From an uncultured Lachnobacterium sp. (GTDB lineage Bacteria; Bacillota; Clostridia; Lachnospirales; Lachnospiraceae): a DNA stretch of 33,644 bases. A program made the position numbers and the translations under genes. The notes beneath the pieces are model-generated. The model saw nothing but the letters and a program-made list of their open reading frames with translations, did no database searches and was not told the origin of the DNA. This document shows, in pieces, positions 17,074 through 26,016 of the stretch. Numbering within the stretch: position 1 is the stretch's first letter; every line of letters starts with the position of its first letter. Location of the stretch: positions 1 to 33,644 of the forward strand of contig CALAST010000031.1 of the NCBI GenBank assembly GCA_937889225.1, in the 5' to 3' direction.

Positions 17074-17780
17074 TGAAAGATAAGATACAACAAAAGAATC
17101 CGTTAGTTGAGCTTGAAATTTTTAATGGAGTTTCCGCTGAAACATTAGAATATTTGTGGAAAGTTGGCAAGGTTTATGAGTATCCTAAGAAAACTATACT
17201 GATAAGGGGCAAAGAATCCGTACCATATATTTATATTCAAATGTCGGGAAAATCCATTATGTATAATTTGACCCATCATGGAAAGCGAAAAATTTTGTTT
17301 ATTTTTGGAAAAGAGGCTTTGCTCAATGAGCATATATTTAACCATTGCATAACCTCTATCTATTGTGAAACACTTGAAAAAAGCAAAATTTTTGTAGTAC
17401 CTGTTGTAGAGTTTACAAAACAGATGGAAGCTGATTTTAGGCTTACAAAAAATGTATTAGAGGCACAGGAAAGAAAGATGTGGAGACTTAGTCATCAGTT
17501 GAAGAATACGATGAGCAGTATTTATCTGGAACGAAAACTTGCATCGAAATTATGGAAACTTTCCAGAGATTTTGGAATTGATACAGAAGAAGGCAGAGAA
17601 ATAGATATCAATATGACAATTACTTTTTTGGCAGACATGCTTGGTGTGCCAAGGGAAACAACGTCCAGAGTGTGTTCTGCACTGGTAGAACAGGGGTTGA
17701 TAAAAGTAAATAAAAAAAGAATTATTACTGTAAATTCAGATAAATTAAGAATGTTTTATAAATCCGGTAAAATTGAATAA
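17070..17780 (+). CDS. Crp/Fnr-family transcription regulator
   Basis: A 236-residue regulator. It has a cyclic-nucleotide-binding-type beta-roll (about 15-120), a long dimer helix (about 125-155) and a winged helix-turn-helix (about 170-225, ITFLADMLGVPRETTSRVCSALVEQGLI). The recognition helix PRETTSRVCSAL is of the Fnr/Crp kind. There is no Fnr-like cluster of N-terminal cysteines, so it is not an obvious oxygen-sensing iron-sulfur Fnr. Haem, nitrite/NO-type or redox ligands remain possible. It ends just before a terminator, and the asr/nar genes begin 102 bases downstream, making it their likely regulator. Confidence 0.88.
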   Translation: MMKDKIQQKNPLVELEIFNGVSAETLEYLWKVGKVYEYPKKTILIRGKESVPYIYIQMSGKSIMYNLTHHGKRKILFIFGKEALLNEHIFNHCITSIYCETLEKSKIFVVPVVEFTKQMEADFRLTKNVLEAQERKMWRLSHQLKNTMSSIYLERKLASKLWKLSRDFGIDTEEGREIDINMTITFLADMLGVPRETTSRVCSALVEQGLIKVNKKRIITVNSDKLRMFYKSGKIE

Positions 17781-17787
17781 AAAATGG

Positions 17788-17836
17788 TAAAAGAAGAAGA
17801 TTCCGTGATATAACTCACGGAATTTTCTTCTTTTAT
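17788..17836 (+). terminator. Terminator between the Crp/Fnr gene and asrA
   Basis: A 9-bp core stem ATTCCGTGA (17800-17808) with TCACGGAAT (17815-17823), extended after a bulge by AAGAAG/CTTCTT pairing, then a T-rich tract. It separates the regulator from the asr operon. Confidence 0.75.
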
Positions 17837-17851
17837 TTGATAAAATATTAA
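17837..17851 (+). promoter_or_regulatory. Candidate Crp/Fnr-type site and extended -10 ahead of asrA
   Basis: TTGATAAAATATTAA is an imperfect dyad close to the Fnr half-site TTGAT. It overlaps an extended -10, TGATAAAAT (17838-17846). No good -35 is visible, which fits an activator-dependent promoter. asrA starts about 30 bases later, behind AAGGAG. This is suggestive only. Confidence 0.35.
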
Positions 17852-17882
17852 CAACCGAAAATGAGGTAGAAAGGAGTTTAAT

Positions 17883-18881
17883 ATGGGATACCAATTATCA
17901 AGAAAAAGGGCAAATGGTATTTTCAGGCAATGGGCAGAAAAATACGATATTTTTGCACCTGTTGTGATGGAGGGAGAAGGCTGCTTTTCTGATACGGATA
18001 TTATCCGTTATGGAAAAGTAGACAGCTTGGATGACATCGAATGGAACAAAAAGTCAGATTATTCTTTTAAAGAGGTTTTGTTAGCAATCAATGAAACATT
18101 GTTTTACTTTACCGAAGACCAGACAACGATTCCAAAAGGTCCAACAAAAGATATTTTGATTTTTTTAAGGGCTTGTGACATCCATGCAGTAAAACGTTTA
18201 GATGAAATTTATTTAAAGAACGGATTCGAAGATTTTTATTATGCAAGAGTAAGGGAACGGGCGAAATTTATTCTTATGGGGTGTGAAAGCACTTGTAATT
18301 CCGGCTTTTGTGTAAGCATGGGTACAAACAAATCAGACGATTATGATGCTTATATCAAAGTAAATGATGATGTTGTTACAATGGATTTAAAATGGGATGC
18401 ACTCAAAGCAGATATGGCAGAGGCAGAAAACGCAGATGTGATACCTGATTATGTAACAGAGAATAAAGAAAAAGTAACACTTCCTAAGAATCTTTCCAAT
18501 GAAAGTTTCACAAATAAAATTTGGCAGGAATATGGAGAACGCTGTATCGCTTGCGGACGTTGTAACTTTGTTTGCCCTACATGTACATGCTTTACCATGC
18601 AGGATATTTTTTACAAAGACAATGCAAAAGTAGGGGAAAGAAGAAGAGTATGGGCATCTTGTCAGATTGATGGCTATACGGAAATGGCTGGTGGTCATGG
18701 GTTCCGTAAAAGCCAGGGTGAGCGAATGCGTTTTAAAGTAATGCATAAGATTTATGATTATGAAAAACGCTTTGGTTATCCAATGTGTGTGGGATGCGGA
18801 CGTTGTGACGATGTTTGCCCGGAATATATTTCTTATTCCAACTGCGTAAATCGTTTGGCAAAGGAGGAAAGTGAAGCATGA
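17883..18881 (+). CDS. asrA: Anaerobic sulfite reductase subunit A
   Basis: A 332-residue iron-sulfur subunit of the AsrABC type. Two ferredoxin-like [4Fe-4S] motifs lie in the C-terminal half: Cys221-Cys224-Cys227-Cys231 (CIACGRCNFVC, then PTCTC) and Cys302-Cys305-Cys308-Cys312 (CVGCGRCDDVC). The N-terminal region (RKRANGIFRQWA, GPTKDILIFLRACDIHAVKRLDEIY) is typical of AsrA and related hydrogenase beta-like subunits. It carries electrons between AsrB and the siroheme subunit AsrC. Its stop overlaps the asrB start (ATGA). First gene of the operon. Confidence 0.93.
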   Translation: MGYQLSRKRANGIFRQWAEKYDIFAPVVMEGEGCFSDTDIIRYGKVDSLDDIEWNKKSDYSFKEVLLAINETLFYFTEDQTTIPKGPTKDILIFLRACDIHAVKRLDEIYLKNGFEDFYYARVRERAKFILMGCESTCNSGFCVSMGTNKSDDYDAYIKVNDDVVTMDLKWDALKADMAEAENADVIPDYVTENKEKVTLPKNLSNESFTNKIWQEYGERCIACGRCNFVCPTCTCFTMQDIFYKDNAKVGERRRVWASCQIDGYTEMAGGHGFRKSQGERMRFKVMHKIYDYEKRFGYPMCVGCGRCDDVCPEYISYSNCVNRLAKEESEA

Positions 18882-19669
18882 CAAATCATTACATTCCCCA
18901 GCTTTCAACTATTAAAGAAGTAATTAAGCATACGGATTTAGAGTATACATTCCGTATGACATTTGATGGTGTTGTAAAACCGGGACAGTTTTTTGAAGTT
19001 TCTATTCCAAAGTATGGTGAGGCACCAATTTCTGTAAGTGGTATTGGTGAAGGTACTGTCGATTTTACAATTCGTCGTGTAGGTAAGGTAACAAATGAGA
19101 TTTTTGAAAATTATGTAGGAGACCAGTTTTTTATCCGTGGACCGTATGGGAATGGATTTTCGATTGATAATTATAAACAAAAAGAGCTTGTCATTGTTGC
19201 CGGTGGTACGGGACTTTCTCCGGTAAGAGGCGTGGTTGATTACTTTGCACATCATACGGATGAAGCAGTAAATACCACTTTAATTGCAGGTTTTAAGTCT
19301 CCAAAAGATGTTCTTTTTAAGTCGGATTTTGAATTTTGGAATGATAAGATTCGTGTAATTAAAACAGTAGATACAGCACCGGAGGATTATGAAGGTCCGG
19401 TTGGAATGGTTACAAAATATATTCCTGACTTAAAATTTGAAAATATCAAAAATACCGCATTTATCTGTGTCGGACCGCCAATTATGATTAAATTTACGGT
19501 AATGGAAATTTTAAAATTAGGTGTTCCGGAAGAAAATATCTGGATTTCTCATGAAAGAAAGATGTGCTGTGGACTTGGAAAGTGCGGTCATTGTAAGATT
19601 GGTTCTACATATATTTGTCTGGATGGTCCTGTATTTAATTACGTGGACGGCAAAGAATTAATCGACTAG
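18878..19669 (+). CDS. asrB: Anaerobic sulfite reductase subunit B
   Basis: A 263-residue flavin reductase subunit. An FAD-binding ferredoxin-reductase barrel (about 10-95) is followed by an NAD(P)-binding domain (about 105-225, VIVAGGTGLSPVRGVV and ICVGPPIMIKFTV). A C-terminal [2Fe-2S] cluster motif is CCGLGKCGHCKIGSTYIC (about 228-245). It takes electrons from NAD(P)H and passes them through AsrA to AsrC. Translation is coupled to asrA by the ATGA overlap; asrC starts 11 bases later behind AGGAGG. Confidence 0.94.
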   Translation: MTNHYIPQLSTIKEVIKHTDLEYTFRMTFDGVVKPGQFFEVSIPKYGEAPISVSGIGEGTVDFTIRRVGKVTNEIFENYVGDQFFIRGPYGNGFSIDNYKQKELVIVAGGTGLSPVRGVVDYFAHHTDEAVNTTLIAGFKSPKDVLFKSDFEFWNDKIRVIKTVDTAPEDYEGPVGMVTKYIPDLKFENIKNTAFICVGPPIMIKFTVMEILKLGVPEENIWISHERKMCCGLGKCGHCKIGSTYICLDGPVFNYVDGKELID

Positions 19670-19680
19670 GAGGTATCGGA

Positions 19681-20655
19681 ATGGGATTAGATATTAATAC
19701 AAAGAAATTAAAGAAAAATGCGTTCCGCGTATCCAAAGAGCGTGGAATTGGTGCATCCAGAATTCGTGTTCCGGGCGGTTATTTAAATGCAGAAGTGTTA
19801 AGCACAATTCAGGAAATTTCACAGACATATGGCAATGGTTTTATTCATTTGACAACTCGTCAGGGATTTGAAATTGAAGGAATCCGTTTAGAAGATATGG
19901 ATGAAATCAATAAAAAGCTTCAGCCAATTATTGATACGTTAGAAATCAATCAGGATACTCCGCATACCGGATATCCTGCATCCGGAACAAGAAATATTAG
20001 TGCTTGTATTGGAAATAATGTCTGTCCGTTTGCCAATTATAATACGGCAGAATTAGCTAAGAAAATTGAAAAAGAAGTATTTCCAAATGACCTTCATTTT
20101 AAGATTGGTCTGACAGGTTGTTCCAATGACTGTGGAAAAGCACGTATGCATGATTTTGGTATTATCGGTATGACAATGCCGCAGTATGACCCAAATCGAT
20201 GCGTAAATTGTCAAGCGTGTGTGAAGGGATGTAAAAGTCTTTCCGTAAATGCACTTCGTGTGGAAAACTACAAGATTGTAAGAGATACGGAAAAATGTGT
20301 TGGTTGTGGTGTCTGTATCACAAAATGTCCAACAAGAGCTTTTACAAGAAGTAAAAAGAAATACTATAAACTTACCATTATGGGACGTACAGGAAAGAAA
20401 AATCCTCGCCTTGGGGAAGATTTTCTTATCTGGGCTGACGCAGAAAATATTATTAAGATTATTTTGAATACATACGATTTTGTTGAAAAATATATCTCTC
20501 CAAATGCACCGGGCAGAAAAGAGCACATTGGATATATTATCGACCGTGTAGGGTTTGAAGAATATAAAAAATGGGCATTAAAAGATGTGGAACTTATGCC
20601 GGAAACAATCATGAAAGAGTGTGTATATTGGAGTGGTATCCATTTTGACAGATAG
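19681..20655 (+). CDS. asrC: Siroheme reductase AsrC (sulfite, possibly nitrite)
   Basis: A 324-residue catalytic subunit. The siroheme/[4Fe-4S] ligands are Cys109-x5-Cys115 (ACIGNNVC) and Cys147-x3-Cys151 (TGCSNDC), the signature of the nitrite/sulfite reductase superfamily. An inserted pair of ferredoxin clusters follows (CVNCQACVKGC and CVGCGVCITKC, about 178-220), as in AsrC. AsrC reduces sulfite to sulfide with six electrons; the superfamily also includes nitrite reductases. Here a nitrate reductase follows 72 bases downstream, so nitrite is a plausible second or main substrate. That is inference; residues cannot settle it. Confidence 0.92.
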   Translation: MGLDINTKKLKKNAFRVSKERGIGASRIRVPGGYLNAEVLSTIQEISQTYGNGFIHLTTRQGFEIEGIRLEDMDEINKKLQPIIDTLEINQDTPHTGYPASGTRNISACIGNNVCPFANYNTAELAKKIEKEVFPNDLHFKIGLTGCSNDCGKARMHDFGIIGMTMPQYDPNRCVNCQACVKGCKSLSVNALRVENYKIVRDTEKCVGCGVCITKCPTRAFTRSKKKYYKLTIMGRTGKKNPRLGEDFLIWADAENIIKIILNTYDFVEKYISPNAPGRKEHIGYIIDRVGFEEYKKWALKDVELMPETIMKECVYWSGIHFDR

Positions 20656-20727
20656 TTGTGACCGAACGGAAATTAGTTTTGAGTGTTTTTGACTAGCAAT
20701 TATGCTTAAGAAAGGGATAGAAATAGC

Positions 20728-22821
20728 ATGAAAAAGATTCAATCTACTTGTAATTATTGTGCCATTGATTGTAACCTTGACTTTTATGTAGAAAACAATC
20801 GTATCGTAAAGGTTGTTCCTACAAAAGGATATCCGGTTAATGACGGTTTCAGCTGTATTAAGGGGCTTTCCCTGGATAAACAGCAAAAGACAGTAAAACC
20901 AAACAGCCTTCCAAAAATCCGTCAAGGGAATGGAGAGTTCAAAGAGGTTTCTTGGGAGGAAGGTTTTCAACATGTAGCAGATAAATTAAGAGAAATCCAG
21001 ACAAAGTATGGTTCGGAAAGTATTGCAGGTATCAGTACAGGACAGCTTACGCTGGAAGAATTTGCTCTTTTTGGACATGTTATGCGTGACCATTTAAAGG
21101 CCAATGTAGATGGAAATACACGCCTTTGTATGGCAACAGCCGTAGTGGCACATAAACAAAGTTATGGTTTTGATGCTCCGGGCTATACGTTAAAGGATTT
21201 GGAACTCTCGGATACGATTATTTTTATTGGTGCAAACCCGGTTGTTGCACATCCTATTTTATGGGGAAGAGTACGAAATAATAAAGTACCCGACCATAAA
21301 ATTATCGTGATTGACCCTAGAAAATCAGAAACAGCTATGAATGCAGATTATTGGTACGGTCTTAAATGGAGAAGTGACTTACTTTTACTTTACACCATTG
21401 CAAACCAGTTAATTGAAAAAGATTATTTGGACCACAAATACATTGAAGAAAACACAGAAAAATTTGAGGATTTTAAAGCGTTTGTAAAAGATTACACATT
21501 AGAACGTGGTGCAAATGGAACAGGTCTTAGTGCAGAACAGATATTAGAGCTTGTGGAACTTATTCATAATGGAAAGAACGTATCGTTCTGGTGGACAATG
21601 GGTGTAAATCAGGGATATGAAGCGGTGCGTACGGCACAGGCAATTATTAACCTTGCTTTAATGACCGGCAATATCGGAAGACCGGGAACAGGTGCAAACT
21701 CCATCACAGGTCAATGCAATGCGATGGGCTCACGTGCATATAGTAATACGGCTGTATTCTATGGTGGGGGTGATTTTACAAATCCTGCAAGAAGAGCTCG
21801 TATTGCAGAGGTGCTTGGCGTAGACGAAAGTAAGCTTGCGGAGAAACCAACAAAAACATATAACCAAATTATTGAAGGTATCAATGCTGGCGAAATTAAG
21901 GCACTTTGGATTTTATGTACAAATCCAAGACATAGTTGGACAAACAATGAAACATTTGCATCGGCGGTGAAAAAACTGGAACTTTTTGTTGTTCAGGATA
22001 TTTACGATACGATTGAAAGTGCAGAAGATTGTACGGTATATTTCCCTGTTGTTCCGGGTATCAAAAAAGAGGGTACGTATATTAACTTAGAGCGTCGTCT
22101 TTCTGCAATGCGTCCGGTTCTCGAAAGAGGCGAAAATGAAATTTCTGACTATGAAGCGATTCTCGGTGTAGGTAAAGCTCTGGGAATGGGAGATGAGTTG
22201 AAAGGTTGGGAAACACCTAGAGATTGTTTCAACCTTATGCGTGAATGTTCCAGAAATATGCCTTGTGATATTACAGGTGTGACATGGGAAGCTCTGGAAA
22301 ATTCTCATGGTATCCAATGGCCATATCCGGAAGGAAAAGAAGAAGCAAATAAAGAAGAACAAAGAAGACTTTATGAAGATGGAAAATTTTTTACACCATC
22401 CAAAAAAGCACAGTTTATGTTTGAAGAAGTGCGGGAAAATCCGCTTCCAATGACAGAAGAGTTTCCAATGGTTTTGAATACAGGACGAGGCAGTGTTGGC
22501 CAATGGCATACACAAAGCCGTACAAAAGAAGTAAAATTCGTAGAAGATGTATCTGCGAAAAAGGCATATCTTTATATGAATACCAAGAAAGCAGAAGAAA
22601 GCGGCATAGAAGAAATGGATTTGATTCGCGTATATTCTGCAAATGGAGAAAGTGCGGTATTTCATGTAAAGGTAACAGATAATGTACAGTATGAAGAACT
22701 ATATGCACCAATCCATTATATCGAATGTAATAAATTGACCCCTTCTTTATATGACCCTTATTCCAAAGAGCCTTCATATAAAGCAACACCAGTTCGTTTC
22801 CAAAAATGCGAAGAAGAGTAA
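20728..22821 (+). CDS. narB: Molybdopterin nitrate reductase, Nas/NarB type
   Basis: A 697-residue Mo-bisMGD enzyme of the DMSO-reductase superfamily. The N-terminal [4Fe-4S] ligands are Cys8-x2-Cys11-x3-Cys15-x27-Cys43. The likely molybdenum ligand is Cys134 in NTRLCMATAV, which fits the RLCM motif of assimilatory-type nitrate reductases, whereas formate dehydrogenases have Sec/Cys followed by His. Other Nas-like marks are NPVVAHPILW, DPRKSETA, GVNQGYEAV, TGQCNAMGSR and GQWHTQSRT. It would reduce nitrate to nitrite in the cytoplasm; no Tat signal is present. Electrons would come from the ferredoxin and flavoprotein encoded next, as described for narB-narC-narD of Clostridium perfringens. The exact substrate remains unproved. 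Confidence 0.8.
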   Translation: MKKIQSTCNYCAIDCNLDFYVENNRIVKVVPTKGYPVNDGFSCIKGLSLDKQQKTVKPNSLPKIRQGNGEFKEVSWEEGFQHVADKLREIQTKYGSESIAGISTGQLTLEEFALFGHVMRDHLKANVDGNTRLCMATAVVAHKQSYGFDAPGYTLKDLELSDTIIFIGANPVVAHPILWGRVRNNKVPDHKIIVIDPRKSETAMNADYWYGLKWRSDLLLLYTIANQLIEKDYLDHKYIEENTEKFEDFKAFVKDYTLERGANGTGLSAEQILELVELIHNGKNVSFWWTMGVNQGYEAVRTAQAIINLALMTGNIGRPGTGANSITGQCNAMGSRAYSNTAVFYGGGDFTNPARRARIAEVLGVDESKLAEKPTKTYNQIIEGINAGEIKALWILCTNPRHSWTNNETFASAVKKLELFVVQDIYDTIESAEDCTVYFPVVPGIKKEGTYINLERRLSAMRPVLERGENEISDYEAILGVGKALGMGDELKGWETPRDCFNLMRECSRNMPCDITGVTWEALENSHGIQWPYPEGKEEANKEEQRRLYEDGKFFTPSKKAQFMFEEVRENPLPMTEEFPMVLNTGRGSVGQWHTQSRTKEVKFVEDVSAKKAYLYMNTKKAEESGIEEMDLIRVYSANGESAVFHVKVTDNVQYEELYAPIHYIECNKLTPSLYDPYSKEPSYKATPVRFQKCEEE

Positions 22822-22832
22822 GGAGGTAGCTT

Positions 22833-23261
22833 ATGTATCGTATTAAAATTGACAGAAGCCGCTGCATTGGCTGTCTTACTTGCGTAACAGCTTGTGTTGT
22901 CAGCCATGAAACAGAAAGTGGAGATGCCAGAAACCGTGTTGTTATCGATAGTGAGACAAAACCGGCACCAATTTTTTGTCGCCATTGTGACAGACCGGAA
23001 TGTGTTTACACATGTATGACCGGTGCTATGAAGAAAAATCCACAGACAGGATATGTTGAATATGATAAGGAACAGTGTGCAAGCTGCTACATGTGCATTA
23101 TGTCCTGTCCATATGGAATTTTAAAATATGACAGTATCAAGCAGGTTGAAATCATGAAATGTAACATGTGTGTACATAGAAGTGAAGATGGAACCGGCAA
23201 TCCGATGTGTGTAGAAAAATGTCCAATGGAGGCAATCACAGTTGAGGAGGTGACAGAATGA
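22833..23261 (+). CDS. Four-cluster [4Fe-4S] electron-transfer protein
   Basis: A 142-residue polyferredoxin of the HycB/NarC-like kind. Four cysteine groups are seen: CIGCLTCVTAC (about 11-21), CRHCDRPECVYTC (about 50-62), CASCYMCIMSC (about 81-91) and CNMCVHRSEDG with a later MCVEKC (about 110-132). It has no signal peptide, so it stays in the cytoplasm. It lies 11 bases after the nitrate reductase and overlaps the following flavoprotein gene by four bases, so it probably bridges the two. Its context matches NarC of Clostridium perfringens. Confidence 0.88.
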   Translation: MYRIKIDRSRCIGCLTCVTACVVSHETESGDARNRVVIDSETKPAPIFCRHCDRPECVYTCMTGAMKKNPQTGYVEYDKEQCASCYMCIMSCPYGILKYDSIKQVEIMKCNMCVHRSEDGTGNPMCVEKCPMEAITVEEVTE

Positions 23262-24490
23262 GATATGTAGTATTAGGAGCTTCCGCAGCAGGTATCAATG
23301 GTGTTCGAGAACTTAGAAAACTGGATAAAGAAAGTGAAATTATCTTAATTTCCAAAGACAAAGATTTATATTCACGCTGCATTCTGCATCATTATCTTGG
23401 TGGACACAGAACAATTTCAGAGCTGAATTTTGCAGAAACGAATTTTGAAGAACTTTATAAAGTACACTGGATAAAAGGAAGGGCATGTATCGGGGTAAAA
23501 CCGGAGAAAAAGGTTGTTATATTAGAAGATGGAGAAGAAGTAGCGTATGATAAACTTCTGATAGCTACCGGTTCCCATACATTTATTCCACCTGTAAAAA
23601 ATTTAAAAGAAGCAAACAATGTGATTGGTTTTAGAAATATTGAAGATATTGAAGTATTAAAGGATGCAGTAAAAACACATAAAAACTTTCTTGTTATGGG
23701 AGCCGGACTTGTAGGTCTTGATTGTGTAAGTGGCTTATTAGAACTTGGCGTAAATATTACACTTGTAGAAATGGCAGAATGGATGCTTATAAATCAGTTG
23801 GACGAAAAAGCATCAAAGACCTATCAGGATGCGTTTGCAAAAAAAGGCGTTGTTCAATACTATGGTACAGGAATTTCAGAAGCAGTTTTAGATGATGCAG
23901 GAAATATTACATCAGTTCTTCTTTCAGATGGAACAAGCATTTCTTGCGATTATGTAGTAGTTACTGCCGGTGTTCGTTCTAATGTAGACTTTTTAGAAGG
24001 TTCCGGAATTGAAACAAATAAATGGGGACTTATTTATGATGAAACCGGTAAAACAAGCAATGACGATATTTACGGGGCAGGTGATGTTTCCGGTATGCGT
24101 TTAATCTGGCCGGTAGCAGTAAAAGAAAGTATTATCGCAGCAAGCAATATGGTAGGAATTCCAAGAAAAATGACAGATTTCTTTGCAAGTAAATCTACGA
24201 TGAACTTTCTGGGTATTCCAAGTATGTCGCTTGGTAATGTAAATCCGAAGGATGATTCTTATTCTGTAGAAATTCTTGAAACCAAAGATTCCTACAAAAA
24301 GATTGTTCACAAAGATGGAAAAATTGAAGGTGCTATCTTACAAGGTGACTTAGCATATGGTGGAATCTTACAGCAGCTGATTGCCAGAAAAATTGATGTA
24401 ACAAAAGTAAAGAAACCTATTTTTGACATAGATTATTCAGATTTCTTTAACACAAAAGAAAATTTTGAATTCTATTTTGAAGACAAATAA
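23258..24490 (+). CDS. NAD(P)H-dependent FAD oxidoreductase, NirB-N/NarD-like
   Basis: A 410-residue pyridine nucleotide-disulfide-type flavoprotein. An N-terminal FAD-binding Rossmann motif (VVLGASAAGINGVREL) is followed by ATGSHTFIPP, a second NAD(P)-binding Rossmann fold (FLVMGAGLVGLDCVSGL, about 145-161) and the FAD-contacting DDIYGAGDVSG (about 266). Residues such as YSRCILHHYLGG near the N-terminus match NirB N-terminal domains and rubredoxin reductases. It likely feeds NAD(P)H electrons through the polyferredoxin to the nitrate reductase. Translation is coupled to the ferredoxin gene (ATGA). Confidence 0.88.
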   Translation: MRYVVLGASAAGINGVRELRKLDKESEIILISKDKDLYSRCILHHYLGGHRTISELNFAETNFEELYKVHWIKGRACIGVKPEKKVVILEDGEEVAYDKLLIATGSHTFIPPVKNLKEANNVIGFRNIEDIEVLKDAVKTHKNFLVMGAGLVGLDCVSGLLELGVNITLVEMAEWMLINQLDEKASKTYQDAFAKKGVVQYYGTGISEAVLDDAGNITSVLLSDGTSISCDYVVVTAGVRSNVDFLEGSGIETNKWGLIYDETGKTSNDDIYGAGDVSGMRLIWPVAVKESIIAASNMVGIPRKMTDFFASKSTMNFLGIPSMSLGNVNPKDDSYSVEILETKDSYKKIVHKDGKIEGAILQGDLAYGGILQQLIARKIDVTKVKKPIFDIDYSDFFNTKENFEFYFEDK

Positions 24491-24504
24491 AAATAGGAGG
24501 TTCA

Positions 24505-25443
24505 ATGCGTATGATGGAAAGATTAGAAAGAATGCCGGTACCAATACTTCCAACGTTTGTGGGAGCATTGACATTAAGTAATGTATTTAATGGTATGGGA
24601 TTTGCATGGGTTCGCCATTTAACAATGTGGGCTGCAACTGTTATTTTATTGTTGTACGTTGTAAAAATCATAAAATATCCGAAAGTTTGCATGAATGAAT
24701 ATAAGAATACGGTTCCTTGCAGTTTATATGCGGCTTTCGATATGATAATGATGATTCTTGGCAGTTATTATTTTGCTTATATTCCGGCATTTGGAAAAGG
24801 ACTTTGGGCTGTGGCAATTGTCATTCATATTTGTCATATTTGCATATTTACATACCGCAATGTCATAAAAGAACGCAATATCAATACATTTGTACCTAGC
24901 TGGTTTGTTACTTACAATGGAATTATGGTAAGTTGTGTCGTTGGTGGAGCGATGAATGCAGCAGGAATTTTAAAATATATCGTGTATTATGGTATTATTA
25001 TTTACTTTATCATTATTCCAATTATGATTTGGAGACTTATGACAGTAGAAGTAAAACCACCGGTATATCATACCATGGCAGTAGTGCTTGCACCATGTTC
25101 GCTTTGCATTGTAAGTTATTTAAATGTCATTCCAAATCCGAATGCAGTTATGGTGTATGTATTGTATGCTTGTGTACTTGCCTCTTTAGCATTTATTGTG
25201 ATAAAACTGCCTAAGTTTTTTGCCTTTCAATTTACACCTGGATTTGCGGGACTTACGTTCCCAATGGCAATTGGTATTGTTGCGAGCCAGAAAGTGGCAG
25301 GTTTCTTAACGACAGCAGGTAATGAAGCCTTTGCAGGTGTGGTAATGCAGATTAGTGGGATACAGATTTATCTTACAACCATGATTATTGGATATGTTCT
25401 TTTGAACTTTGTTATTATGGCGCTTAAAATTGAGCGTAAATAA
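24505..25443 (+). CDS. TDT/SLAC1-family membrane transporter
   Basis: A 312-residue integral membrane protein with about ten helices, of the tellurite-resistance/dicarboxylate transporter (TehA/SLAC1) family. The N-terminal PVPILPTFVGALTLSNVFN is the typical first motif, and GLTFPMAIGIVASQKV matches the helix-9 region. Relatives are anion channels or exporters for sulfite, nitrate, chloride or malate. Its position after nitrate reductase genes suggests movement of nitrite, nitrate or sulfite across the membrane; direction and substrate are inference. AGGAGG lies 4 bases before 24505; ATG codons at 24511 and 24514 are alternatives. Confidence 0.8.
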   Translation: MRMMERLERMPVPILPTFVGALTLSNVFNGMGFAWVRHLTMWAATVILLLYVVKIIKYPKVCMNEYKNTVPCSLYAAFDMIMMILGSYYFAYIPAFGKGLWAVAIVIHICHICIFTYRNVIKERNINTFVPSWFVTYNGIMVSCVVGGAMNAAGILKYIVYYGIIIYFIIIPIMIWRLMTVEVKPPVYHTMAVVLAPCSLCIVSYLNVIPNPNAVMVYVLYACVLASLAFIVIKLPKFFAFQFTPGFAGLTFPMAIGIVASQKVAGFLTTAGNEAFAGVVMQISGIQIYLTTMIIGYVLLNFVIMALKIERK

Positions 25444-25452
25444 GGAGTACTT

Positions 25453-26016
25453 ATGAAAATTGGCTGTGCTATTTTTGCAGGAGGGAAAAGTTCCCGTATG
25501 GGAACAGATAAAGCTCTCCTGCAATTGGAAGGCAAAAATTTTATAAAGAGACTTTGTGATGAGCTGGATTGCTTTGAGGAAAGAATGATTGCAAGAGGGA
25601 ATCAGAGTGATATAGAGGATATTTCATGGATTATTATTCCGGATATATACTCTGAGCGAGGTCCGATAGGTGGGCTTCATGCAGTTCTTTCCATATGCGA
25701 ATCGGATGCCATGTTTTGTGTTTCCTGTGATATGCCGTTATTGCAGATTTCTCTCGTGAATTATCTTTGTGGATTTATGGAGGAAGAAGTGGATGCCGTT
25801 ATTGCAGTTACAGAAGATGGGCGAAAACAGCCGTTGTGTGGCATTTATCGAAAATCTGTATTGTCTGTTTTGGAAGAACAGATTTTGGCAGGCGATAACC
25901 GTATGATGGCAGCTCTAAATAAAATGCGAGTGAAATATGTTACGATTGGTCTTCAAGATAGCCAGCAATTAAAAAATATCAATACGCCGGAAGATTTTTT
26001 GGCGATACTAAAGTAA
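25453..26016 (+). CDS. mobA: Molybdenum cofactor guanylyltransferase
   Basis: A 187-residue MobA. The nucleotide-binding signature is FAGGKSSRMGTDKALL (about residues 8-23), followed by ERGPIGGLHAVL (about 71-82), SCDMPLL with the metal-binding Asp (about 95-101), and a C-terminal KQPLCGIYRKS. It joins GMP to molybdopterin to make MGD, the cofactor form used by the nitrate reductase upstream. Its presence in the operon supports a bis-MGD enzyme. It starts 9 bases after the transporter, behind AAGGAG. The slightly short length is normal for Gram-positive MobA. Confidence 0.92.
   Translation: MKIGCAIFAGGKSSRMGTDKALLQLEGKNFIKRLCDELDCFEERMIARGNQSDIEDISWIIIPDIYSERGPIGGLHAVLSICESDAMFCVSCDMPLLQISLVNYLCGFMEEEVDAVIAVTEDGRKQPLCGIYRKSVLSVLEEQILAGDNRMMAALNKMRVKYVTIGLQDSQQLKNINTPEDFLAILK

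Noticed and set aside
20053..20526. Long minus-strand open frames inside asrC and other asr/nar genes
   Set aside because: Shadows of strongly coding plus-strand genes with intact family motifs; no ribosome sites or domains on the minus strand.
20728..22821. Formate dehydrogenase alpha subunit
   Set aside because: The Mo-ligand region is NTRLCMAT, as in Nas/NarB, without the Cys/Sec-His of formate dehydrogenases; the neighbours are NarC/NarD-like. Still not excluded without a tree.
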